Shown here: piece by piece, positions 8,719 to 16,652 of the stretch
Layout of the letters: each line of letters opens with the position of its first letter
Numbering within the stretch: position 1 is the stretch's first letter
Assembly: GCF_003627215.1 (NCBI RefSeq)
Contig: NZ_CP032677.1
Location: forward strand, 2,423,501 to 2,487,500
Origin: Pseudomonas sp. Leaf58
Lineage (GTDB): Bacteria > Pseudomonadota > Gammaproteobacteria > Pseudomonadales > Pseudomonadaceae
Reading direction: 5' to 3'
Length of the DNA stretch: 64,000 bases
Notes under the pieces: generated by a model
Seen by the model: only the letters and a program-made list of their open reading frames with translations
Database searches by the model: none
Told to the model about the DNA's origin: nothing
Position numbers and translations under genes: made by a program

Positions 8719-8917
8719 GACACCCTCATTGTCTTGCAAGTGCCCGATCGCTCGGGCTGCTGTTATATGCGCACCACGCCACCATAATACATCCGTGGCA
8801 GATCGGGAACGGCCAGTCACGAAATGGTGGTGGGAAGGTGGTATGAGGGCGGGATTCTGGAGCGCATAGAGCAGCAAGGTGCCTGGCGGGAGGTTTTCGA
8901 GTGCCTGTGGGATTGCC

Positions 8918-8999
8918 TGGCGAAGGTCTTTTAGCGCCTGTGAGATCGAGCGCCGCCCGCACGGCGCTCGATCTCACAGGCGCTGAAAGAGATTCGCCA
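8918..8999. repeat. Long hairpin related to the MITE ends (solo form)
   Basis: A perfect 23-bp stem (8933-8955 with 8962-8984, six-base loop) is extended outward by an imperfect ~15-bp stem (TGGCGAAGGTCTTTT with GAAAGAGATTCGCCA). The inner part GCGCCTGTGAGATCGAGCGCC is the same as one terminus of repeat elements A and B, so it looks like an internally deleted derivative with two copies of that terminus. Confidence 0.7.
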
Positions 9000-9050
9000 T
9001 ACAACTCCCCAGGCGCTGAAAGACCTTCGCCAGACACTTCCCAAGGCGCT
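8978..9050. repeat. Three direct repeats of 33-bp period
   Basis: AGGCGCT starts at 8978, 9011 and 9044, each followed by (G)AAA and, in the first two, by TTCGCCA and CTTCCC-like sequence. An inverted copy lies at 8918-8938. It lies between ilvE and the B12 riboswitch. With only three diverging units it is not a CRISPR array. Confidence 0.55.
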
Positions 9051-9104
9051 AGAAAAATCAACACGAGCCAATGGTTGACCACCCGCCAACCACTGCGTAG
9101 CCTT

Positions 9105-9300
9105 GCCACTTCGAGGTTCTTCGGCCAAGCCGAAGCTAAGACGGGAACGCGGTACAAGCCGCGGCTGCCCCCGCAACTGTAAGCACCGACAACGGATCGA
9201 CACAGCCACTGCGCCAGCGCGCGGGAAGGCGTCATCCCGCCAGCCTGCTGCTCCTGCAGGCAACTGGAACGGTGCGAGCCAGGAGACCTGCCTCGTCACG
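9105..9300 (+). promoter_or_regulatory. Cobalamin (B12) riboswitch
   Basis: Conserved pieces occur in the proper order: GCCCCCGCAACTGTAAGC (9167-9184), GCCACTG (9205-9211), GCGGGAAGGCG (9221-9231) and the B12 box GAGCCAGGAGACCTGCC (9276-9292). It lies about 120 nt before cobW. Binding of adenosylcobalamin would be expected to shut off the cobW-cobN-chlD operon (known behaviour of the family). Confidence 0.95.
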
Positions 9301-9409
9301 TTTTCGACTTTCAACCGGGCGGGGTGATCCGGTGGCGAACAAGCCCGGCCGGCCTGGCCCGCGGCTGTCGTCCTGCATGCCCGCGCCAATCTGCCAAGGG
9401 CAATGCGAC

Positions 9410-10477
9410 ATGAAAACACTGGCCAAGCTCCCCGTCACCATCGTCACCGGCTTCCTCGGCTCGGGCAAGACTACCTTGCTGCGCCACATGCTCGACAACG
9501 CCCAGGGCCGCCGCATCGCGGTGATCGTCAACGAATTCGGCGAACTGGGCATCGATGGCGAAATCCTCAAGCAGTGCAGCATCGGTTGCACCGAGGAAGA
9601 AGCCAGCGGCCGGGTCTACGAGCTGGCCAACGGCTGCCTCTGCTGCACCGTGCAGGAAGAGTTCTTCCCGGTCATGCGCGAGCTGGTGGCACGCCGTGGC
9701 GACCTCGACCACATCCTCATCGAAACCAGCGGCCTGGCCCTGCCCAAACCGCTGGTGCAAGCCTTCCAGTGGCCGGAAATCCGCACTGCCTGCACCGTCG
9801 ATGCAGTCATCACCGTGGTCGACAGCCCGGCCGTGGCGGCCGGCACCTTTGCCGCCTATCCGGACCAGGTCGATGCACAGCGTAAGCTCGACCCGAACCT
9901 GGACCACGAATCGCCGCTGCACGAGCTGTTCGCCGACCAGCTGGCCAGCGCTGACTTGGTGGTACTGAACAAGGCCGACCTGATCGACGCCGAAGGGCTG
10001 GCCAAGGTCCGCGCCGAAGTGGCCGAAGAACTGCCGCCAGCGGTAAAAGTGGTCGAAGCCAGCAGCGGCAAGCTGCCACTGGAAGTACTGTTGGGCGTAG
10101 GCGCCGAGTCCGAGGCGCACATCGATGGCCGCCGTACCCACCACGACTCGCACCACGACGGCGACGACCATGACGAGCATGACCACGATGCCTTCGACTC
10201 CATCTCAATCGACCTGCCAGAGGCCGACGAAAGCCTGTTGCTCGATGCCCTGACCCAGCTGGTGGTGGAGTTCGGCATCCTGCGTGCCAAAGGCTTCGCC
10301 GCCATCCCGGGCAAACCGATGCGCCTGCTGGTGCAAGGCGTGGGGACCCGTTTCGACAAGCACTTCGACCGCGCCTGGCGGGCCGACGAGCCGCGCATCA
10401 CCCGCCTGGTGCTGATCGGCCAGGACCTCGATGCCGCCCAGCTGGAAGCGCGCCTGCGCCAGGCCCTGGGCGCCTGA
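9410..10477 (+). CDS. cobW: Cobalamin biosynthesis G3E GTPase CobW
   Basis: 355 residues. Walker A G-F-L-G-S-G-K-T lies at residues 14-21, the metal-binding C-x-C-C motif of the COG0523/G3E family in 'NGCLCCTV' near residues 75-78, the NKAD guanine-specificity motif in the middle, and a His/Asp-rich stretch at about 244-262. A CobW C-terminal domain follows. CobW is a cobalt-handling GTPase required for the aerobic cobalamin route. I chose the ATG at 9410 (AAGGG upstream); longer frames run into the riboswitch. It is the first gene after the B12 riboswitch, and cobN follows after 3 nt, so it is co-transcribed. Confidence 0.95.
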   Translation: MKTLAKLPVTIVTGFLGSGKTTLLRHMLDNAQGRRIAVIVNEFGELGIDGEILKQCSIGCTEEEASGRVYELANGCLCCTVQEEFFPVMRELVARRGDLDHILIETSGLALPKPLVQAFQWPEIRTACTVDAVITVVDSPAVAAGTFAAYPDQVDAQRKLDPNLDHESPLHELFADQLASADLVVLNKADLIDAEGLAKVRAEVAEELPPAVKVVEASSGKLPLEVLLGVGAESEAHIDGRRTHHDSHHDGDDHDEHDHDAFDSISIDLPEADESLLLDALTQLVVEFGILRAKGFAAIPGKPMRLLVQGVGTRFDKHFDRAWRADEPRITRLVLIGQDLDAAQLEARLRQALGA

Positions 10478-10480
10478 CCC

Positions 10481-13400
10481 ATGCACCTGCTGCGGACCCA
10501 GCCCGGCGGCTTCGTGCCGGATGACAGCATTGCCGACCTCGGCCAGACACCGGCCGAGCTGGTGATCCTCTGCAGCGGCGATTCGCACCTGGCATTGCTC
10601 GCCGATACCGCCGAGCAATTGCCCGAAGGCTTCCCCAGCCTGCGCCTGGCCAACCCGATGCAGGTGCAGAACCATGCTTCGGTCGACCTGTATGTCGACC
10701 AGGTGCTGCGCCACGCCAAGGTTATCCTGGTGTCGCTGCACGGCGGCGTCGGCTACTGGCGCTATGGCGTCGAGCAACTGGTCGAGCTGGCCGCCCGTGG
10801 TGTGCAGCTGATCCTGGTGCCGGGCGACGACCGCCCGGACCCAGAGCTGACCGGCCTGGGCACCGTCAGTGGCGCGCAGGCCGAACGCCTATGGCATTAC
10901 CTGCGCCAGGGCGGCAAGGCCAACGCCATCAACCTGTTCAACTGTTTAGCCAACCAGTGGTTGGGCCGTGACTATGCCTGGGACGAGCCGCAGCCGCTGC
11001 CGCGCACGGCGGTGTATCACCCGGCCAAAGGCAGCGCGACGCTGGCGGACTGGTACCGCCAGTGGCATCCCGAGCAGCCGGTGGCACCGCTGCTGTTCTA
11101 CCGCTCGCACCTGCAGGCGGCTAACACGGCGTTCATTGACGTGTTCTGCCAGCGCCTGCAGGCTGCCGGCCTGAACCCCTTGCCGATCGCCGTGGCCAGC
11201 CTCAAGGAAAGCGCTTGCCTGGAGCAGGTCGAAGCGTGGCTGGACGAGGTGGGCGCCGAGGTGCTGGTCAATACCACCGGTTTTGCCCTGTCCAGCCCCG
11301 AACGCCCCAACCTGCGCCCGTTCCGCCGTGACATCCCGGTGTTGCAGGCGATCTGCGCGCAAGACAACCAGCCCGGCTGGGAAGCCAGCGAGCAGGGCCT
11401 GGGCGCGCGTGACCTGGCCATGCACATTGCCTTGCCGGAACTGGACGGGCGCATCATCACCCGCCCGGTCAGTTTCAAGGACATGGCCTGGCGTAGCGAG
11501 CGCAGCCAGTCCGACGTGGTGTGCTACCGCGCCCACCCCGAGCGCATGGATTTTGTCGCCGAACTGGCCCGCCGCTGGGTCGAGCTGGCGCGCCTGCCGA
11601 ATGCCCAGAAACGTGTGGCCCTGGTGTTGGCCAACTACCCGACCCGCGATGGCCGCATTGGCAACGGCGTTGGCCTGGACACCCCGGCGGCGGCGCTGAA
11701 CATCCTCCAGGCCCTGCAGGCTGAAGGCTACCCGCTGGCCGACCTGCCGGGCAGCGGCACGCAACTGATTCACCAGTTACTGGGGGGGGTGACCAACGAC
11801 CTCGACCACCTCGACCAGCGCCCCTGCGCGCAAAGCCTGAGCCTGGCCGATTACCAGATGGCCTTCGAGCGCCTGCCCGAGGCCAACCGCCAAGCGGTGC
11901 TAGACCGCTGGGGCCCACCGCAGCAGGACCCTATGTACCGCAGTGGCCGGTTGATGGTCGCCGGCCTGCGCTTTGGCCTGACCTTCGTCGGCATCCAGCC
12001 AGCGCGGGGCTACCAAGTGGACCCCAGCGCGGTCTACCACGACCCTGATTTGGTCCCGCCGCACGGCTACCTGGCGTTTCACTTCTGGCTCCGTCACGCC
12101 TTTGCCGCCGACGCGGTGATCCATGTGGGCAAGCACGGCAACCTCGAATGGCTGCCGGGCAAAGGCGTCGGGCTGTCGGCGCAATGTTGGCCGGACGCCT
12201 TGCTCGGCCCGCTGCCGAACATCTATCCGTTCATCGTCAACGACCCAGGTGAGGGCGCTCAGGCCAAGCGCCGCACCCAGGCAGTGATCATCGACCACCT
12301 GATGCCACCGCTGACCCGCGCCGAAACCTATGGCCCGTTGCGCCACCTGGAGCAGTTGGCCGATGAGTTCTATGAAGCGCAGCTGCTCGACCCGCGGCGT
12401 GCCCGTGAGCTACAGCGCGATATCCTCGACTTGGTCAAGGCCAACCACATCGACCGCGAGCTGCAACTGGACGGGCAGCAACTGGACGATGCCGCCGTGT
12501 GGCTGCCGCGCCTGGACACTTACCTGTGCGACCTGAAGGAATCGCAGATTCGCGATGGCCTGCATGTGTTCGGCCAGTCGCCGCAAGGGCGGTTGCGCCT
12601 GGACACCTTGCTGGCGCTGCTGCGCGTCGAGCGCGGCGATGGGCGGGGCGGCAATGCCAGCCTGCTGCGAGCTTTGGCCAAAGCGCTGGTGCCGGGCTTT
12701 GACCCGCTCGATTGCGAACTCGGCCTGCCGTGGCAAGGCGCGCGACCCGCGCAATTGCTGGCCATCAGCAGCGAGCCTTGGCGCACCTGTGGCGACGCCC
12801 GCGAGCGCCTTGAGCTGTTGGCGCTGCAGGTGATCGAGCAGGCGCTGGGCGGTACTGCACCGTTACCCGCGCTGAGCGAATGGCAGCCGGTGCACGATGT
12901 GCTACAGGCCCTGCGCGACGCGGTGGCGCCAAACCTGGATGCCTGCGGCAGCGCCGAAATGAACGGCCTGCTGGCGGCACTGGCCGGGCGTTTCGTGCCC
13001 GCTGGCCCCAGTGGTGCACCCAGCCGTGGCCGCCTCGATGTGCTGCCTACCGGGCGCAACTTCTATACCGTGGACGTGCGCAACCTGCCCACCACCACCG
13101 CCTGGCGCCTGGGGTTCGCCTCGGCCAACTTGATCCTTGAACGCCACCTGCAGGACCACGGCGACCACTTGCGCCAACTCGGCCTGTCGGTGTGGGGCAC
13201 GGCAACCATGCGCACCGGCGGCGACGACATTGCCCAGGCCATGGCGCTGATGGGCGTGCGGCCAGTGTGGGCCACCGGCAGCCAGCGGGTCGATGATTTC
13301 GAAATCCTGCCATTGAGCCTGCTCGACCGCCCACGGGTGGATGTGACCTTGCGCGTTTCGGGCTTTTTCCGCGATGCCTTCGGCAACCTCATCCGCCTGT

Positions 13401-14245
13401 TCGATGCCGCCGTGCAGGCGGTGGCGGCGCTGGACGAACCTGATGACCTCAACCCCCTGGCCGCCCGCGTGCGCAGCGAGCGGGCCGCGTTGCAGGCGCA
13501 AGGTGTGGGCGCTGAGCAGGCCGCGCGCCAGGCCGGCTGGCGGGTGTTCGGGGCCAAGCCCGGGGCCTACGGCGCCGGGGTGCAGAACGCCATCGACGGG
13601 CGCCTGTGGCACAGCCGCGACGACCTGGCCGAGGTTTACCTCAACCATGGCGGCTATGCCTACGGCGCTAGCGACGACGGTACCCCGGCGCGCGCCCAGT
13701 TCGCCCAGCGCCTGGCCAGGGTACAGGCGGTACTGCAAAACCAGGACAACCACGAACACGACTTGCTCGATTCCAACGACTACTACCAGTTCCAGGGCGG
13801 CATGTTGGCAGCGTCGGAAACCTTGGCCGGGGCGAACGTAGCCAGTTACCACGGCGACCACAGCCAGGTCGACCGGCCACGCATCCGCACCCTGAAAGAA
13901 GAGCTGAACCGGGTCATCCGCGCCCGCGCGCTCAACCCGAAGTGGATCGATGGGGTCAAGCGCCACGGCTACAAGGGCGCGTTCGAGATGGCGGCGACGG
14001 TCGACAACCTGTTCGCCTTCGATGCCACCACGCACTTGATCGACGACCATCATTACCAGGCGCTGGCCGATGCCTACGTGCTCGACCCGGCGACCCGCGA
14101 CTTCATGCGCGAGCACAACCCCGAGGCCCTGCGCGACCTTACCGAGCGCCTGCTGGAGGCCCAGCAGCGTGGCCTGTGGCAGGCGCCGGGCGACTACCGC
14201 GAGGCCCTCGAGGAGCAATTGCTCGACGGCGAGGAACAGGCTTGA
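10481..14245 (+). CDS. cobN: Aerobic cobaltochelatase large subunit CobN
   Basis: 1,254 residues, the normal size for CobN and its paralogue ChlH/BchH. It inserts Co2+ into hydrogenobyrinic acid a,c-diamide in the aerobic cobalamin pathway, using ATP hydrolysed by an AAA+/vWA complex. Recognisable blocks include 'IHVGKHGNLEWLPGKG' and, near the C-terminus, 'NPKWIDGVKRHGYKGAFEMAATVDNLFAFDATT'. It sits 3 nt after cobW and 1 nt before the ChlI-like gene, so the operon supplies both chelatase parts. The AAA partner here is ChlI/ChlD-like rather than CobS/CobT. Confidence 0.96.
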   Translation: MHLLRTQPGGFVPDDSIADLGQTPAELVILCSGDSHLALLADTAEQLPEGFPSLRLANPMQVQNHASVDLYVDQVLRHAKVILVSLHGGVGYWRYGVEQLVELAARGVQLILVPGDDRPDPELTGLGTVSGAQAERLWHYLRQGGKANAINLFNCLANQWLGRDYAWDEPQPLPRTAVYHPAKGSATLADWYRQWHPEQPVAPLLFYRSHLQAANTAFIDVFCQRLQAAGLNPLPIAVASLKESACLEQVEAWLDEVGAEVLVNTTGFALSSPERPNLRPFRRDIPVLQAICAQDNQPGWEASEQGLGARDLAMHIALPELDGRIITRPVSFKDMAWRSERSQSDVVCYRAHPERMDFVAELARRWVELARLPNAQKRVALVLANYPTRDGRIGNGVGLDTPAAALNILQALQAEGYPLADLPGSGTQLIHQLLGGVTNDLDHLDQRPCAQSLSLADYQMAFERLPEANRQAVLDRWGPPQQDPMYRSGRLMVAGLRFGLTFVGIQPARGYQVDPSAVYHDPDLVPPHGYLAFHFWLRHAFAADAVIHVGKHGNLEWLPGKGVGLSAQCWPDALLGPLPNIYPFIVNDPGEGAQAKRRTQAVIIDHLMPPLTRAETYGPLRHLEQLADEFYEAQLLDPRRARELQRDILDLVKANHIDRELQLDGQQLDDAAVWLPRLDTYLCDLKESQIRDGLHVFGQSPQGRLRLDTLLALLRVERGDGRGGNASLLRALAKALVPGFDPLDCELGLPWQGARPAQLLAISSEPWRTCGDARERLELLALQVIEQALGGTAPLPALSEWQPVHDVLQALRDAVAPNLDACGSAEMNGLLAALAGRFVPAGPSGAPSRGRLDVLPTGRNFYTVDVRNLPTTTAWRLGFASANLILERHLQDHGDHLRQLGLSVWGTATMRTGGDDIAQAMALMGVRPVWATGSQRVDDFEILPLSLLDRPRVDVTLRVSGFFRDAFGNLIRLFDAAVQAVAALDEPDDLNPLAARVRSERAALQAQGVGAEQAARQAGWRVFGAKPGAYGAGVQNAIDGRLWHSRDDLAEVYLNHGGYAYGASDDGTPARAQFAQRLARVQAVLQNQDNHEHDLLDSNDYYQFQGGMLAASETLAGANVASYHGDHSQVDRPRIRTLKEELNRVIRARALNPKWIDGVKRHGYKGAFEMAATVDNLFAFDATTHLIDDHHYQALADAYVLDPATRDFMREHNPEALRDLTERLLEAQQRGLWQAPGDYREALEEQLLDGEEQA

Positions 14246-14246
14246 A

Positions 14247-15269
14247 ATGAGTGAACCCGTACAATTTCCGTTGGCTGCCGTGGTCGGAGCCGACGACCTG
14301 AAGCTGGCGCTGTGTCTGACTGCCATCGACCCGAAAATCGGCGGCGTGCTGATTGAAGGGCCGCGTGGCATGGCCAAGAGCACCCTGGCCCGAGGCCTCG
14401 CCGACCTGCTCGGTGAGGGCCCCTTCGTTACCCTGCCGCTGGGCGCCAGCGAAGAACGCCTGGTCGGCACGCTCGACCTGGATGCTGCGCTGGGGCAGGG
14501 CAAGGCGCAGTTTTCCCCCGGCGTGTTGGCACAGGCTGACGGCGGCGTGCTGTATGTCGATGAGGTCAACCTGCTGCCCGATACCCTGGTCGACCTGTTG
14601 CTCGACGTGGCGGCCAGTGGCACCAACCGTGTCGAGCGTGACGGCATCTCGCACCGGCACAGTGCCCGTTTCGTACTGATCGGCACGATGAACCCGGAGG
14701 AAGGCGAACTGCGCCCGCAGTTACTTGACCGCTTTGGCCTGAACGTGGCCTTGGAAGGCTTGCCCGAGCCCGAGGCGCGTCAGCAGATCATTCGCCGTCG
14801 CCTGGCTTTTGACAGTGATCCGCAGGCATTTTGCGGGCAATGGGCTGAAGCCCAGAGGCAATTGCGCGAGCGTTGCCAGGCGGCGCGCCACGCCTTGGCC
14901 GGCATTGCCCTGGATGACCAGGCGTTGGCCTGGATCACCGAGCGTTGCTACGCCGCCGGGGTCGACGGCCTGCGCGCCGACCTGGTGTGGTTGCGTGCTG
15001 CGCGCGCGCACTGTGCCTGGCGCGGCGCTGTGGCCATAGAAGAAATGGATGTCGAGGCGGTGGCCGAGTTCGCCTTGCGCCATCGCCGCCGGGTAACGCC
15101 CCAAGCCAACCCACCTTCAGCACCGCAGCAAGCGGAGCAGCAGCCCGGCCAGCAAGGCGCCGGCAAGCCTGGCGAACAGGGCGGGCAGGGCGACTGGGGC
15201 GCATTGCCGGCGCAGCCGGTGGCCAGCGGTGCTCGCCGCGAGGTGCCGAACTGGGCAAAAAAGCCCTGA
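14247..15269 (+). CDS. ChlI/ChlD-type AAA+ chelatase ATPase (0-frame product)
   Basis: 340 residues. It has a ChlI-type AAA+ domain with Walker A G-P-R-G-M-A-K-S-T (residues 38-46), Walker B 'VLYVDEVNLL', an arginine-rich sensor region, and then a Pro/Gln/Gly-rich linker that ends at TGA 15267-15269. Such a linker normally joins the AAA+ and von Willebrand domains of ChlD. The vWA domain is present in the -1 frame immediately after, and the junction carries a complete frameshift signal (15240-15303). The gene therefore probably yields two proteins, this small ATPase and a 563-residue fusion, to power CobN. It starts 1 nt after the cobN stop. Confidence 0.93.
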   Translation: MSEPVQFPLAAVVGADDLKLALCLTAIDPKIGGVLIEGPRGMAKSTLARGLADLLGEGPFVTLPLGASEERLVGTLDLDAALGQGKAQFSPGVLAQADGGVLYVDEVNLLPDTLVDLLLDVAASGTNRVERDGISHRHSARFVLIGTMNPEEGELRPQLLDRFGLNVALEGLPEPEARQQIIRRRLAFDSDPQAFCGQWAEAQRQLRERCQAARHALAGIALDDQALAWITERCYAAGVDGLRADLVWLRAARAHCAWRGAVAIEEMDVEAVAEFALRHRRRVTPQANPPSAPQQAEQQPGQQGAGKPGEQGGQGDWGALPAQPVASGARREVPNWAKKP

Positions 15270-15303
15270 GCATCCCCCAGCCAACTGCCAAAGGGGCGGA
15301 TGC
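15240..15303 (+). promoter_or_regulatory. Programmed -1 ribosomal frameshift signal
   Basis: Slippery heptamer A-AAA-AAG at 15257-15263, exactly in the 0-frame phase of the ATPase gene. A Shine-Dalgarno-like GAGGTG lies 11 nt upstream (15240-15245). Downstream, after a 6-nt spacer, is a stem-loop: GCATCC (15270-15275) pairs with GGATGC (15298-15303), and CCC with GGG inside. The 0-frame stop is TGA 15267-15269. This is the same layout as in dnaX of E. coli. Confidence 0.87.
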
Positions 15304-15937
15304 CAAAGCCGGCGCAGGTAAGCAGTACGGTGCCAACCGGGGCCGTGCGCGCAGTGCCGCAAGCGGCCGGGTGGCCTGGCTGCCGACCCTGCTCAAGGGC
15401 CGTCCACGCCAGCGCCAGGACCTGTGCTGGGAGCAACGCCAGGCCAAACCAGCGGAGCTGTGGCTGGTGATTGTCGATGCCTCGGCCTCGACCCGCCGCC
15501 ACCAGGCGCTGGCGCAGACCAAAGGGTTGTTGGCTGCTCTGTTCGACCAAGCCTACCGCCAGCGCGCGCGGCTGGCCTTGCTGACCGCCAGCGGGCGCAC
15601 GCCGCAATGGCAGCGCCACGGCCTGAAAGCCTCGGCCGCCTTGCAACCGTGGCTGCAAGCGCTGGGTGCCGGGGGCGGGACGCCACTAATTGCCGCGCTG
15701 GAACAAGCTCGGCATTGGTTAGTGGCACGGCAGCGTGCCCACCCAGAACAAGCGCTGCGCTGCCTGGTGTTTACCGATGGCCGCCTGCAGCATTGGAATG
15801 CCGTACAACCTATGCCGTGTGAAACTGTGCTGGTGGATATGGAACTGGCGCCTGTGCGCCTGGGCCGCGCGCAACGCCTGGCGCAACAACTGCAGGCCGA
15901 TTACCAGCACATGCAACAGTTCAAGGTGGTGGAGTGA
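15257..15937 (+). CDS. von Willebrand A domain of ChlD-type chelatase (-1 frame part)
   Basis: The -1 frame continues without a stop from the slippery site to 15937 and encodes about 224 further residues. It contains a vWA domain with the MIDAS motif D-A-S-A-S-T and a later 'LVFTDGRLQHWN' segment. There is no ATG near the beginning and no obvious ribosome site for independent initiation (a GTG near 15371 is possible but lacks a Shine-Dalgarno). I therefore read it as the second half of a 563-residue AAA+-linker-vWA fusion (14247-15937) made by frameshifting. The vWA subunit bridges the ATPase ring and CobN in the chelatase complex (known for ChlD/CobT). Confidence 0.88.
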   Translation, partial: KKALSIPQPTAKGADAKAGAGKQYGANRGRARSAASGRVAWLPTLLKGRPRQRQDLCWEQRQAKPAELWLVIVDASASTRRHQALAQTKGLLAALFDQAYRQRARLALLTASGRTPQWQRHGLKASAALQPWLQALGAGGGTPLIAALEQARHWLVARQRAHPEQALRCLVFTDGRLQHWNAVQPMPCETVLVDMELAPVRLGRAQRLAQQLQADYQHMQQFKVVE

Positions 15938-16043
15938 AACGTGTAGGCGCGACACTATGTCGCAATAAGTGAAGTTGCCAGAACGGCAATTACGAAGTTT
16001 TACAAGTGCGTGGCGGTGCACGCACTTGGTTTACCGGCCGTTA
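15938..16043. other. Convergent intergenic stretch after chlD
   Basis: Contains two small stems (GCGACA/TGTCGC and TTGCC/GGCAA) between converging genes. No clear U-tract; possible weak terminator. Confidence 0.35.
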
Positions 16044-16310
16044 TTATTTCGGCATCGACCACGGTTGCAGGTCGTAACCTTTCTCACACAGTTCGGCGCG
16101 CACTTCCTCAATCAAGCTGGCCCACTGGGCCGGGTCGGAATAGATACGCGAGGACACTTGCTTGCTGCCGATGCGGGTGCTGGTCCGGTCGATCACTGCC
16201 AGGCTCAGTTCACCAGTACCGTTGGGTGCATCCCAGGCTACGCACTGGAAGGGTTCGAAGGCGTGGTCGGCAATCAGCAGTGCTTCGTTGACACGGAGCG
16301 GGGCATTCAT
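16044..16310 (-). CDS. Conserved small protein of unknown function
   Basis: 88 residues, soluble, with no signal peptide or membrane segment. The middle contains a beta-rich stretch ('GELSLAVIDRTSTRIGSKQVSS') followed by an amphipathic helix (SDPAQWASLIEEVRAELCEKGYDL). I do not recognise the family beyond an impression that similar short proteins occur in Pseudomonas. The ribosome site is poor (AGAGAG). It is convergent with the chelatase operon and divergent from the sigma-54 activator gene. Balanced composition and codon use suggest a real gene. No function is proposed. Confidence 0.65.
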   Translation of the reverse strand: MNAPLRVNEALLIADHAFEPFQCVAWDAPNGTGELSLAVIDRTSTRIGSKQVSSRIYSDPAQWASLIEEVRAELCEKGYDLQPWSMPK

Positions 16311-16652
16311 GGTTCGGTCTCTCTATGGTCCCAAACATCGAAGTAAAGTCCGCGTTGCTTCAAAGTCGCCTCGGTAATCGCGAAGTGCAGCGCGGGGTTA
16401 TGTGTACTGATGCTCGTTGTCTGGGGGCAAGTCACACATTAGCTGTAAAAATTTTTGTCAGGGTTGAATCGGTTTTTGCCTACGCCGCCATGTGATGTCG
16501 ATAAAGTGCGAAAATTCCCGTGACGGCGTGTAAAAAAATGCCTGGGCAGACAGACGGTACTGGGAACCGTCAACTTCGTTGCTACTGTTAATTGGGCGCC
16601 ACAACTTGCTGTTTTACTTCAAAAAACCAAAAAATGGCGCCAAGGATCGGTT
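16311..16652. promoter_or_regulatory. Divergent promoter region, 340 bp
   Basis: More AT-rich than its surroundings and lying between divergent genes, so it should hold both promoters. I see one short inverted repeat, GACGGT (16553-16558) with ACCGTC (16566-16571). A possible sigma-54-like string near 16594 has the wrong GG-GC spacing and was not accepted. Confidence 0.4.

Noticed and set aside
8978..9050. 33-bp repeats considered as a CRISPR array
   Set aside because: Only three units, the spacers are themselves similar, no cas genes, and the sequence is part of an inverted structure.
15371..15937. Independent GTG start for the vWA protein
   Set aside because: No Shine-Dalgarno sequence and it would remove conserved N-terminal sequence, while a complete frameshift signal is present upstream.
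16590..16612. Possible sigma-54 promoter (GGGCGCCACAACTTGC) before the VpsR-like gene
   Set aside because: The distance between GG and GC is one base off the required spacing and the -24 box is poor.
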